Positions 1 to 6,848 of a stretch of 28,373 nucleotides of DNA are shown piece after piece. The notes beneath the pieces were generated by a model that worked only from the letters and a program-made list of their open reading frames with translations, was not told the DNA's origin and searched no databases. Both the position numbers and the translations under genes were made by a program. This DNA comes from Acidaminococcus sp. CAG:917 (GTDB lineage Bacteria > Bacillota > Clostridia > Christensenellales > CAG-917). How positions within the stretch are numbered: position 1 is the stretch's first letter; each line of letters starts with the position of its first letter. Location: the NCBI GenBank assembly GCA_000437555.1, contig FR901012.1:62796-91168 (forward strand). The letters are read 5' to 3'.

Positions 1-23
1 GGTTTAAAACTGTTCGCCAAATT

Positions 24-1697
24 TTAGTTACCCGAAATCACAAATGAGTTTTCTCCGCCCGCTATTGCAAACGTAACGGTCACGTCAAATCTATAAGTGT
101 ACATTGTGACCGTGCCCGACTCATCGGTAATAGTTTGTGCCTGGATTGGACCGGTATACAAAACTTCAACGTCCGTTCCCGTATTACATACGATTTTACC
201 TTGATTTGAGTCGTATTGAGCGTTTTCAGTGTTGGGCAGGAAGTTATCCAAATTGAAAGCCAGCTTCTCCCTTCCGTCTACCGTCACGTTGAAAAGCAGA
301 TTCATATACTCACCCGTTATGCTCATAATGTCTTCGGGGCTATCGAAATAATAGCTGAAAGTGATACTTACCAACGACGAAACCGCACTGTCGTGCCTCA
401 TAACCAAAACGGTGTCATCCGAATAATACGTATCATTTCCCTCAATGTAATCAAACGTGACTTTTGCATTATTATTTTCTATGTCAAGGACGTATAAACT
501 GCTTGCTTGCGAGTAATCGACGTTTTTCAAATAGAGCTTGTAGTCGGTTTTGAGCGTAAAATCGCCCGGCTCGCTTACGTAATACATGGGAGCGTGGTCG
601 ATAGTGTATACACCATCGACAGGCTCTATCAACGTATCCCAAACGTAAACCTCTGCGTTAGTGTAATCTACGCCTTCGACTTGGTCGAGGGTAAAGGTTA
701 TACCTCCCTGAGGATTATTGCCAAGATCGAAATATCCGAAGGCAAGGTCGGGATTTGCAAGCTGGAATACGTCACCCAAACTGTCAAATCCACCGTTTGG
801 GCTATCAAAGATGGCAGACGGGTTGACGGTTATGTTCATTTCTCTGTAATAAGCACCAGAATCGTAAATTTCGCCTCCCTCTTCATATCTATACCTAAAA
901 TTGTAAAGACTTATATAGAAGGTGTTGTTTGAATAATAGACCCAATCGTTAAACAGATTGCCTTCCTCGCCGGGAATATACATAAACGCCTTGATGATTT
1001 TCGAAAGGCCTTGGTCCAAATTGAAATTATCCCAACAATATGCTCCGTTTACCGTATTGGCACTCTTTACCGCAAGATAACCGTTAAGTTTTTCGTTACC
1101 GTCTGTCGTTTTCAAACTTTCAATCTGAGAGTAGGTGGTATAATAAGGAGTTTTCGTAGTTGTATAGTAACTAAGCGAATGATTGTCGCCGTCAAAGGAT
1201 AAGCCGTTAAAAATTTGCGTTTGCTCGCCTGTCGGCTGAGAATAAGAAGGGTCGGTTTCGGAAACAAGGTTGAGGTTGATTTTAATCTGCACTTCCTCAT
1301 ACTCGTAAGTTATAACGGTATCCTCTTTTATGTTTTTAAGAGTAAACTCGCCGATGTCTCTGATGCCATTGTCGATATATTCATGATTGTCGGCTCCCGC
1401 TATCAAGTCGAGTGTAACAGGATTTCCGTTAGCATAGATTTTAACGGAACTTGCAACGCAGTCTCTTGTTAACTGCACGTGATATTTCAAGTCCGTGCCT
1501 TCGGGAACAGCTTCAGTAGAAACTGACGAGATCAAATTTATCCATATGCGCTCTTCCCCTTCGTCATATTGCACTGCTACCGAATAGGTGTTGGACGGCC
1601 CCGACGGCGTAGTGTTGTTGTTACACGCCACAAAGACCATTGCAACCGAAACGATCATTATCGCAAGTAAGAATACAAAAAGTAATCTTTTTTTCAT
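24..1697 (-). CDS. Secreted lipoprotein of unknown function
   Basis: 557 aa. The N-terminus is a lipoprotein signal: basic MKKR, a hydrophobic stretch, then VFVAC with the lipidated Cys at position 25, followed by a polar NNNTTPSG linker. The mature protein should be anchored to the outer face of the membrane. The rest has no transmembrane segment and is rich in Tyr, Asp, Asn, Val and Thr with alternating polar and hydrophobic residues, which suggests beta-sandwich domains. I do not recognise a catalytic motif or named family. The start is fixed by GGAGG about 7 nt upstream (1705-1709). It has its own promoter at 1738-1766 and is separated from the feo operon by hairpins, so it is probably monocistronic. 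It could be a surface adhesin or glycan-binding protein, but that is a guess. Confidence 0.8.
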   Translation of the reverse strand: MKKRLLFVFLLAIMIVSVAMVFVACNNNTTPSGPSNTYSVAVQYDEGEERIWINLISSVSTEAVPEGTDLKYHVQLTRDCVASSVKIYANGNPVTLDLIAGADNHEYIDNGIRDIGEFTLKNIKEDTVITYEYEEVQIKINLNLVSETDPSYSQPTGEQTQIFNGLSFDGDNHSLSYYTTTKTPYYTTYSQIESLKTTDGNEKLNGYLAVKSANTVNGAYCWDNFNLDQGLSKIIKAFMYIPGEEGNLFNDWVYYSNNTFYISLYNFRYRYEEGGEIYDSGAYYREMNITVNPSAIFDSPNGGFDSLGDVFQLANPDLAFGYFDLGNNPQGGITFTLDQVEGVDYTNAEVYVWDTLIEPVDGVYTIDHAPMYYVSEPGDFTLKTDYKLYLKNVDYSQASSLYVLDIENNNAKVTFDYIEGNDTYYSDDTVLVMRHDSAVSSLVSITFSYYFDSPEDIMSITGEYMNLLFNVTVDGREKLAFNLDNFLPNTENAQYDSNQGKIVCNTGTDVEVLYTGPIQAQTITDESGTVTMYTYRFDVTVTFAIAGGENSFVISGN

Positions 1698-1737
1698 TTA
1701 ATTTCCTCCGTTTTATTTTAGATAGTTTATTGATTTT

Positions 1738-1766
1738 ATCATATCATATAGTTTTTTTTATGTCAA
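1738..1766 (-). promoter_or_regulatory. Sigma-A promoter of the lipoprotein gene
   Basis: On the minus strand, TTGACA (1761-1766) is followed by a 17-bp A-rich spacer and TATGAT (1738-1743). The -35 is a perfect match and the -10 matches 5 of 6. The start codon is about 40 bp downstream, leaving a short leader. Confidence 0.8.
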
Positions 1767-1850
1767 TACAATAGTTTACCGCCGAATAGGCGTAAAATAA
1801 TCGAGAAAATATTTCAACGTAAAATTCTTTACGGTTTACACTTTTCCAAT

Positions 1851-1880
1851 GTGAAAGCGCGGCATTTTGCCGCGCTCCAC
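1851..1880 (-). terminator. GC-rich hairpin after the feo operon, probable terminator
   Basis: A perfect 9-bp stem, AGCGCGGCA/TGCCGCGCT, with a 3-nt loop (1856-1876), flanked by GTG/CAC that can extend it. It lies about 95 bp after the last feo gene and before the lipoprotein promoter. The T-run after the stem is short (TTTC), so it may end transcription weakly or protect the mRNA 3' end. Confidence 0.6.
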
Positions 1881-1897
1881 ATAAGAGAAAACCGATT

Positions 1898-1929
1898 TCA
1901 CCAAAGGTGATGCAATATCGTCACGATAT
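1898..1929. repeat. Two further short dyads in the feo-lipoprotein gap
   Basis: Two adjacent inverted repeats: TCACC-AAA-GGTGA (1898-1910) and ATATCG-TCA-CGATAT (1915-1929). With the GC-rich stem at 1856-1876 they make three hairpins in a row. Their function is unknown. They may belong to the operon end or be a small dispersed repeat. Confidence 0.45.
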
Positions 1930-1971
1930 ATGCGTTGAAATAAGCTATTAAAATTAAACGGATAAACCGAT

Positions 1972-2268
1972 TTATTTTGCTTTGCAAACTCCTTTATTTT
2001 TACTCAGCGGACAGCCTTGACATGCCGAATTCGCTTTTGACGAAGCACAGCATTTGCTATCTTTTATCGCAGCTTTCGTTTCATTATTTTCCGTGCCGTC
2101 ATTATTTGACTCTTTTACAAGTGCATTTTTCTTTTGGCAGGCCAAACAACTTTTGTCGCAACATGAACAGCCTCCCTTCCCTTTTATTTTTGCGACAATC
2201 ATCGCTATAACAACGACGGCAACGATTATGCACAATACAACGATTATTGCTATATCCGCTTTAGTCAT
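1972..2268 (-). CDS. FeoB-associated Cys-rich membrane protein
   Basis: 98 aa. One N-terminal transmembrane helix (about residues 5-27) is followed by a cytoplasmic-type tail with ten Cys in clusters: GCSCCDKSCLAC right after the helix, then CC, and single Cys near the C-terminus. This matches the small FeoB-associated Cys-rich proteins found beside feoB in Bacillota. Their exact job is not settled; a role in handing on Fe(II) or assisting FeoB is usually proposed. The start codon directly follows the feoB stop (TAAATG) with GGAGG upstream, so it is coupled to feoB. The family usually has only the first Cys cluster; the second cluster after an acidic, Asn-rich linker makes this copy long. Confidence 0.85.
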   Translation of the reverse strand: MTKADIAIIVVLCIIVAVVVIAMIVAKIKGKGGCSCCDKSCLACQKKNALVKESNNDGTENNETKAAIKDSKCCASSKANSACQGCPLSKNKGVCKAK

Positions 2269-4536
2269 TTATTCCTCCTCCCTTTTAAGTCTGAGTTTGC
2301 CGTCCCTTTTTTTGTTGTATAAAATTATCAATCCGACGGCGAGTGCCGCAAGAGCGAGGAATATAAACACCGTCCACCACCAACTGCCGACAAGATATAC
2401 CACAGTGCCCGTCAGATATGATACGACAAGCCAGAACACTAAAGTGTTGTAAAATCTCTTTTTAGAGCCAAGCTCCGCTTTCGCCGTAGCCACCGCCGCA
2501 AAACACGGTATTGTCGTCATATTGAAAGCTATAAAAGATATGAGTGCGGGTATCGTTATTCCCGTTGCACTTATCATTATGGAAGCCGCTATAATTCCCT
2601 CGGCGTCGGCGTCGCCGTTATAAGCGTATCCGAGGCACGCCGCAAGCACGCCGAACGTAGCTATGACGTTTTCCTTTGCAATGAGTCCCGTGATTGCCGC
2701 CACGACAAACACCCAACCTGTCGCTCCCAGCTGAGAGCCGAATCCGAGCGGAGTGAAGAGCGGCTGAACGAGTTTTCCGAGTCCTGCAAGTATACTGCTT
2801 TCCATCTGCTCGTCGGCAAGATAACTCCACCCGAACGAGAAGTGACTGAGCACCCAGATGAGTATCGTCGAAACGAATATGATTGTAAACGCCTTTTTGA
2901 CAAAGTGCTTTAACTTATCCCAAAGGTGAATAAAAAGCGCTTTTGCCTGAGGTGCGTGATATGCGGGAAGCTCCATTATAAAAGGCGGAGTGTCGCCTCT
3001 CATTGTGGTCGAACGCATCACGATAACCGAAAGTATCGCCACGGTGATTCCCAATATATACATACCGTAGGTTATTGCGTCTGCGTTGGACACGGCAAAA
3101 AACTGAACTATTCCGCCTGCGATTGCGGTAAGAATCGGGAGTTTTGCTCCGCACGAGAAGAAAGGAATAACTCTTATCGTTGCCATACGCTCTTTATCGT
3201 CGGCAAGCGTTCTCGTGTTTATCATAGCGGGAATGGAGCAGCCGAATCCCATAATCATCGGCATAAACGCTCTGCCCGAAAGTCCGAATCTTCTGAATAT
3301 TCTGTCGAGGATAAACGCCACCCTTGCCATATATCCGCTGTCTTCGAGTATTGAAAAAAACATAAACAGCACGAGTATCTGCGGCAAAAACGACATAACC
3401 GCAAACAGTCCGCCGAATATTCCGTCCACTACAAGTCCCTGCGCCCACGCCGACGTGGTGCCTTCCATTCCGCCGGCTACTGCGTCGGAAATCGAACTAG
3501 TTATCTTGTCAAGCAAATTAAACAGTATCACGCCGGGCGAAGCGATTCCGTCGGACGAGCCGAACAGCCCCTCTCCCCACGTTCCCTGAAGGGATACCCA
3601 GTCTTTGGGCAATGCCGAAGCAAGATACAAAAAGTTTTCCGAAAAGGTGAGGTGAAATACGGCAAACAGTATCACCAGAAAGATGGGGATTCCCCATATC
3701 CTGTGGGTAAGCACTCTGTCCGCCTTATCCGATTTTGAAAGAACGTTTCTTTCGCCGTCCTTTTTGACGATTGCTTTGGCAAAATGCTTAGTTATGTATT
3801 TATACCTTTCGTCCGCCACCATCGCCTCGAAATCGTCACCGAAAGATTCGTCCTTTATCTTATCGCGGTATTCTTTGACCGTTTCATATTCTTTCGGGTG
3901 ATTTTTTATTTCAATCTCGTCGTTTTCCACAAGTTTTATTGCGTGAAATAGGGGCTCATCCGTCTTTTTATTGTATAAAACCGTCTTTATCTCAGAAATG
4001 ACTTCCGACAGTTTCGAGCCGCCCAGAACGCTTACCGCCTCCCTTTTTCTCTTTGAAGCCGCATATGCTTTATCCATAAGCTCTTTTATGCCCTTTTCCT
4101 TTAGGGCGGAAATTTCCACGACGGGCACGGCAAGAGCGTCCTCAAGCGTCTTTGCGTTTATCTTGTCACCCTTTTTCTCGACGGCGTCCATCATATTGAG
4201 CGCTACGACGATAGGCACGCCTATCTCGAGTAGCTGTGTGGTGAGATAAAGGTTTCGCTCAAGATTTGTAGCGTCCACGATATTGATTATCAGGTCGGGT
4301 TTTTCGTCCAAAATGAAATTTCGGGCGATAACTTCTTCGGGAGTATACGGCGAAAGAGAGTAAATTCCCGGCAAGTCTACAATTTGAATGTTTTCCGAAC
4401 ATTTTTTATAGACGCCCTCTTTTTTGTCTACCGTAACTCCGGGCCAGTTTCCCACATGCGCCGTCGCCCCCGTAAGACAGTTAAACAGCGTAGTCTTTCC
4501 CGAATTGGGATTTCCTGCAAGCGCAAATTTTATCAC
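2269..4536 (-). CDS. feoB: Ferrous iron transporter FeoB
   Basis: 755 aa, normal family length. The N-terminal G domain has G1 GNPNSGKT (8-15), switch-I region with GVT (33-35), G3 DLPG (54-57), G4 NMMD (114-117) and G5 SALKEKG. A linking helical region follows, then the membrane domain with two Gate regions containing the conserved Cys motifs GFGCSIPAM and FFSCGAKLP. It imports Fe(II) across the cytoplasmic membrane, driven or gated by nucleotide hydrolysis. Translation starts at GTG, overlapping the upstream feoA stop as GTGA; a near-perfect AGGAGGTG site upstream decides this start. It lies in the operon regulator-feoA-feoA-feoB-small Cys-rich protein. Confidence 0.97.
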   Translation of the reverse strand: MIKFALAGNPNSGKTTLFNCLTGATAHVGNWPGVTVDKKEGVYKKCSENIQIVDLPGIYSLSPYTPEEVIARNFILDEKPDLIINIVDATNLERNLYLTTQLLEIGVPIVVALNMMDAVEKKGDKINAKTLEDALAVPVVEISALKEKGIKELMDKAYAASKRKREAVSVLGGSKLSEVISEIKTVLYNKKTDEPLFHAIKLVENDEIEIKNHPKEYETVKEYRDKIKDESFGDDFEAMVADERYKYITKHFAKAIVKKDGERNVLSKSDKADRVLTHRIWGIPIFLVILFAVFHLTFSENFLYLASALPKDWVSLQGTWGEGLFGSSDGIASPGVILFNLLDKITSSISDAVAGGMEGTTSAWAQGLVVDGIFGGLFAVMSFLPQILVLFMFFSILEDSGYMARVAFILDRIFRRFGLSGRAFMPMIMGFGCSIPAMINTRTLADDKERMATIRVIPFFSCGAKLPILTAIAGGIVQFFAVSNADAITYGMYILGITVAILSVIVMRSTTMRGDTPPFIMELPAYHAPQAKALFIHLWDKLKHFVKKAFTIIFVSTILIWVLSHFSFGWSYLADEQMESSILAGLGKLVQPLFTPLGFGSQLGATGWVFVVAAITGLIAKENVIATFGVLAACLGYAYNGDADAEGIIAASIMISATGITIPALISFIAFNMTTIPCFAAVATAKAELGSKKRFYNTLVFWLVVSYLTGTVVYLVGSWWWTVFIFLALAALAVGLIILYNKKRDGKLRLKREEE

Positions 4537-4952
4537 TGTTGCACCTCCTTATTGTTTTTCCTGCATCTTTTGCAATCGGCGGTATTTCCCTTGCCGTCTG
4601 CAACGGCTTTTTCTTTGCCGCCGTTATCAGCGCTGTCTGTAGCGCATTCCTTTCCCGTTTGGTCGTTTGAATTTGCGCTGTAGCTTTGGCAGTCTGTTGC
4701 GCTTGTTTGTCCGTCGCACTTTTCGTCCGCTTCCATAACTACGCAAGCCGCTTCCGATTTTCTGAGCGTCAATTCGTATCCCCTTATGTTTATCTCGTAA
4801 GGGTCGCCAAGCGGCGCTTTTTTTCTGAGCAATACCGTCGCACCTGCCGTAACGCCCATATCGAAAAGCCTGCGTCTTATCCGACCTTCGGCGGTAACCA
4901 AGACGATTTTTCCCTCCTCGCCGACTTTAAACTCACTAAGTAGTTTCGTCAT
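4533..4952 (-). CDS. feoA: FeoA-domain protein with Cys-rich C-terminal tail
   Basis: 139 aa. Residues 1 to about 73 form the SH3-like FeoA domain (GEEGKIV, RRRLFDMGVTAGATV, DPYEINIRGYELTLR), which in other bacteria binds or supports FeoB. Residues 74-139 are an extra hydrophilic tail, rich in Asp, Asn, Lys and Ser, with Cys at about 79, 88, 103, 127 and 130; the last two form a CxxC-type pair (CKRC). Plain FeoA proteins are about 75 aa, so the tail is an addition. The start codon follows the upstream feoA stop directly (TAAATG), with AGGAGG just before; the 3' end overlaps feoB by 4 bp. Confidence 0.9.
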   Translation of the reverse strand: MTKLLSEFKVGEEGKIVLVTAEGRIRRRLFDMGVTAGATVLLRKKAPLGDPYEINIRGYELTLRKSEAACVVMEADEKCDGQTSATDCQSYSANSNDQTGKECATDSADNGGKEKAVADGKGNTADCKRCRKNNKEVQQ

Positions 4953-5177
4953 TTACTCCTCCTTTATTTTTACAAATATTTTTGCCCCTAAATTTTTATC
5001 GAGCGCAAGTCGCCCGTCCTTAATCCGAACGATGATACTGCCTCCGCTTTGCGACAGCACCTCCGTTTCGCAGTTTATTCCTATGCCCAGATTTTCAAAA
5101 TGTCTTTTGACCTTATCGTCTAAAGCAAGTCTGACGATAACAAGAGGGGTAAACGTCGGAGCTATGACTATCGGCAT
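4953..5177 (-). CDS. feoA: FeoA-domain protein
   Basis: 74 aa, normal FeoA length. SH3-like pattern with LALDDKVKRHFENLGIGINCETEVLSQ and a closing basic strand (GAKIFVKIKEE). FeoA proteins are small cytoplasmic partners of FeoB. The gene overlaps the regulator upstream by 10 bp and has GGGAGG before its ATG. Two feoA genes in series are common in Clostridia feo operons; this is the plain one and the next carries a Cys-rich tail. Confidence 0.9.
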   Translation of the reverse strand: MPIVIAPTFTPLVIVRLALDDKVKRHFENLGIGINCETEVLSQSGGSIIVRIKDGRLALDKNLGAKIFVKIKEE

Positions 5178-5542
5178 AAGCCCTCCCCGATTGACTTTGA
5201 CACAATCTTTTTTACCGTATCCTCGCTCATCGCTCCCACCGCCGACACCGCTTCGATATACGCCCTCTCCGCTTTAAGCCCGAAAAACTCGGCAAGCACC
5301 TTGGAGATTGCTCCGACCGCTATCGCATATTCGCTTGCCGTCCTCTCGCCCGTCGACGTAAGTTTTATCCTGCCCTTCTCGTCTCTAAGGGCATATCCAT
5401 AATCGGTGAGCTTGTCGAGCGCCTTTGAAACGCTCGAACGTGCCACGTTCAGTTTTTGCGAAACGTCGACAGAGCGGACTTCCTTTCCGCTTCTGCCCAG
5501 ACTCTCTATTGCAAAGATATAATTCAACACCGAACCCGTCAT
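5168..5542 (-). CDS. DtxR/MntR-type winged-helix regulator lacking metal ligands
   Basis: 124 aa. The N-terminal winged helix has VSQKLNVARSSVSKALDKLTDYG as recognition region and a wing ending in KLTSTGERTA. A short helical dimerisation region follows, and there is no SH3 domain. First gene of the feo operon, so it probably controls it. In DtxR the second-site motif is EACRWEHVMS; here the aligned stretch is EAVSAVGAMS, so Cys, Glu and His are Val, Val and Gly. By my alignment to MntR, Asp8 is Asn, Glu11 is Phe and His77 is Gly. The protein contains no His at all. It may respond to something other than a free metal ion, or bind constitutively. The start has GGAGAGG very close to the ATG. Confidence 0.8.
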   Translation of the reverse strand: MTGSVLNYIFAIESLGRSGKEVRSVDVSQKLNVARSSVSKALDKLTDYGYALRDEKGRIKLTSTGERTASEYAIAVGAISKVLAEFFGLKAERAYIEAVSAVGAMSEDTVKKIVSKSIGEGLCR

Positions 5543-5555
5543 ATCCTCTCCGCTT

Positions 5556-5683
5556 GTTCGCCACAGCGAACCTATTCCGAAAAATAATGAGCCTTTGCTC
5601 TTTCCTCTTGCGTTCGTTTCAGCGAACTTGTCCCGAAAAAATTATGAGCCTCAACTCTCTTTTTTGCGTTCGCCACAGCGAAC
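5556..5683. repeat. Three direct repeats, 56-bp period, each starting with a hairpin dyad
   Basis: The dyad GTTCGCCACAGCGAAC occurs at 5556-5571 and 5668-5683, with a variant GTTCGTTTCAGCGAAC at 5612-5627, spaced exactly 56 bp apart. The first two full units also share CCGAAAAA, ATGAGCCT, CTCT and TTGC between dyads; the third keeps only the dyad and a few bases. The repeats lie in the leader of the feo operon just before the regulator start. They may be operator sites, RNA hairpins or a dispersed repetitive element. A 62-codon minus frame crosses them, but 56 is not a multiple of three and nothing supports it as a gene. Confidence 0.8.
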
Positions 5684-5765
5684 CATTGTTTCTTAAAAAA
5701 AGGAATTTCTTCCTTTGACAATTTAAAACTTTGTTTGATTTTATAAGTCCAAATTAGCATTGACA

Positions 5766-5794
5766 GTTTAACACTATGCTTGCTCTGTTAAAAC
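5766..5794. promoter_or_regulatory. Inverted repeat in the feo leader
   Basis: GTTTAACA (5766-5773) and TGTTAAAAC (5786-5794) form a dyad with a 12-bp spacer, matching but for one extra A. It sits about 60 bp downstream of the feo promoter -10. It could be a second operator or an RNA stem; no family consensus is recognised. Confidence 0.35.
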
Positions 5795-5852
5795 AAATTA
5801 TGCCTATAAGTCATACCCTGCCGTATTTGATACCGCTTTTCTTTTCGGCTTC

Positions 5853-5881
5853 ATTATAGATTGACGCTCTTTTTTTGTCAA
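5853..5881 (-). promoter_or_regulatory. Consensus sigma-A promoter of the feo operon
   Basis: On the minus strand, perfect TTGACA (5876-5881), a 17-bp spacer and perfect TATAAT (5853-5858). Transcription should start near 5846, giving a leader of about 300 nt before the regulator gene. Such a strong core promoter is expected to need repression, which fits the dyads around it. Confidence 0.88.
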
Positions 5882-5882
5882 C

Positions 5883-5902
5883 AAGTTCGCTATGGCTAAC
5901 TT
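5883..5902. promoter_or_regulatory. Dyad next to the feo -35 box, candidate operator
   Basis: AAGTTCGCTATGGCTAACTT is an imperfect 20-bp palindrome ending two bases before the -35 hexamer. Its core, GTTCGC-N4-GCTAAC, resembles the three repeats in the leader (GTTCGC-N4-GCGAAC). Its position and similarity suggest a binding site for the operon's own regulator. This is inference. Confidence 0.45.
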
Positions 5903-6206
5903 ATTATTTATTTTTAATTTGTTTTAACTATTTATCTTTATATCTGTTTTTGCCGATTGCCTTTTTTTCTTTCAACCGCTTGATAATTATATGCTTTTGT
6001 GTCCGCTTTTGTCGTTTGCTTTTTATAATATGCTTTCGTTTTCGTTTTTGCTTTTGATTGTTTGCTTTTAGCTGTTTGCTCTTTAAGCATTTGCTGTTGC
6101 TATTTTCAAATTGTTTAAATTGTCGTTTGCTTTTAATTGCTTGATTTTTTATATATCGTCGTTCGTTTTTCTTATTTACGACAGTTTTTTCACAATAGAT
6201 ATTGCG
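5903..6206. other. Gene-free low-complexity region
   Basis: About 300 bp between the SDR gene stop and the feo promoter. The plus strand is very T-rich with recurring TTTGCTTTT/GTTTGCTTTT words (about 5990-6135). The short open frames here on both strands are compositionally biased and lack ribosome binding sites. No clear terminator hairpin follows the SDR gene. I see no gene. Confidence 0.6.
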
Positions 6207-6848
6207 TTACCACACAAACTCCGCTTTTGCAATCTCGCCGTTGTCGACAAGCACGTCCTGCGCCGTCATAGATTTATTTACGACAGTCATAAAATACGCC
6301 CAATCGGCAATTTCCCCGACTGTCGCCCATTTAGGCAAAAGTGTAAGCGACATTATTTTTTCCCACAACTTTTTATCGTTTATAACCCTGTCGTTCGACT
6401 CGGTCAAAACTCCGCCCGGCGAAAGACTGTTTGCCGTTGCTCCGTATTTGGCTATGCGCAAAGCGACGTTTTTCATATACGCCACGACGCCGCCCTTGCT
6501 TGCCGCATATTCGGGAAATTCGGAGCCGCTTGTTGCGCTGGCGGACGCGATAAACAGCACGCTTTTGATTTTGTCCGAAAAGGCATATTTTTCCGTCACG
6601 GCAATAGTACCTTTCAAATTGACGTCGATGTCTTTACTGTTTTGCACTCCTGCGTTGTTTATCAAAATTTCCACTCCGTCAATATCGGGAAGATTTTTCG
6701 ATATATCTACAATCTCATGACAGTAGTTTTTATCGCCTATATCGCAAGGCAAAAGGTCAAAACCGATAACGCTGTGCCCTTCCTTTAAAAACTTTTCACA
6801 AATCGCCCTGCCTATTCCTCGGCTCGTGCCCGTAATTAAAACTTTCAT
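6207..6848 (-). CDS. Short-chain dehydrogenase/reductase (SDR)
   Basis: 213 aa, classical SDR layout: cofactor motif TGTSRGIG (6-13), NNAG (64-67), active-site Ser region ASASATSG, and YAASK with Tyr114 and Lys118. It is a cytoplasmic NAD(P)-dependent oxidoreductase of unknown substrate. I chose the ATG at 6848 because the sequence from there begins MKVLITG, the usual SDR start. It overlaps the upstream stop as TAATG, with GAGG in front. An in-frame ATG 30 bp further upstream would add ten residues that overlap the transporter gene. The overlap means translational coupling to a preQ1-controlled transporter, so a role near queuosine salvage or pterin/deazapurine metabolism is possible but unproven. 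Confidence 0.88.
   Translation of the reverse strand: MKVLITGTSRGIGRAICEKFLKEGHSVIGFDLLPCDIGDKNYCHEIVDISKNLPDIDGVEILINNAGVQNSKDIDVNLKGTIAVTEKYAFSDKIKSVLFIASASATSGSEFPEYAASKGGVVAYMKNVALRIAKYGATANSLSPGGVLTESNDRVINDKKLWEKIMSLTLLPKWATVGEIADWAYFMTVVNKSMTAQDVLVDNGEIAKAEFVW

Noticed and set aside
216..1472. Several plus-strand open frames of 60-140 codons
   Set aside because: They lie antisense within the lipoprotein gene, lack ribosome sites and have no protein-family features; they are shadows of the minus-strand reading frame.
2618..3589. Open frames on both strands within feoB
   Set aside because: Arg/Ser-rich shadow frames of an unambiguous feoB gene.
5556..5683. CRISPR-like array
   Set aside because: Only three copies, the repeats degenerate quickly, the intervening sequences are similar to each other, and there are no cas genes.
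5572..5760. A 62-codon minus-strand frame upstream of the feo regulator
   Set aside because: It runs through the 56-bp repeats, whose period is not a multiple of three, has no clear ribosome site and overlaps the operon leader. Kept only as a repeat region.
5875..6788. Plus-strand hydrophobic or mixed frames
   Set aside because: The first is Phe/Leu/Ile-biased low complexity from the T-rich block; the others are antisense shadows of the SDR gene.
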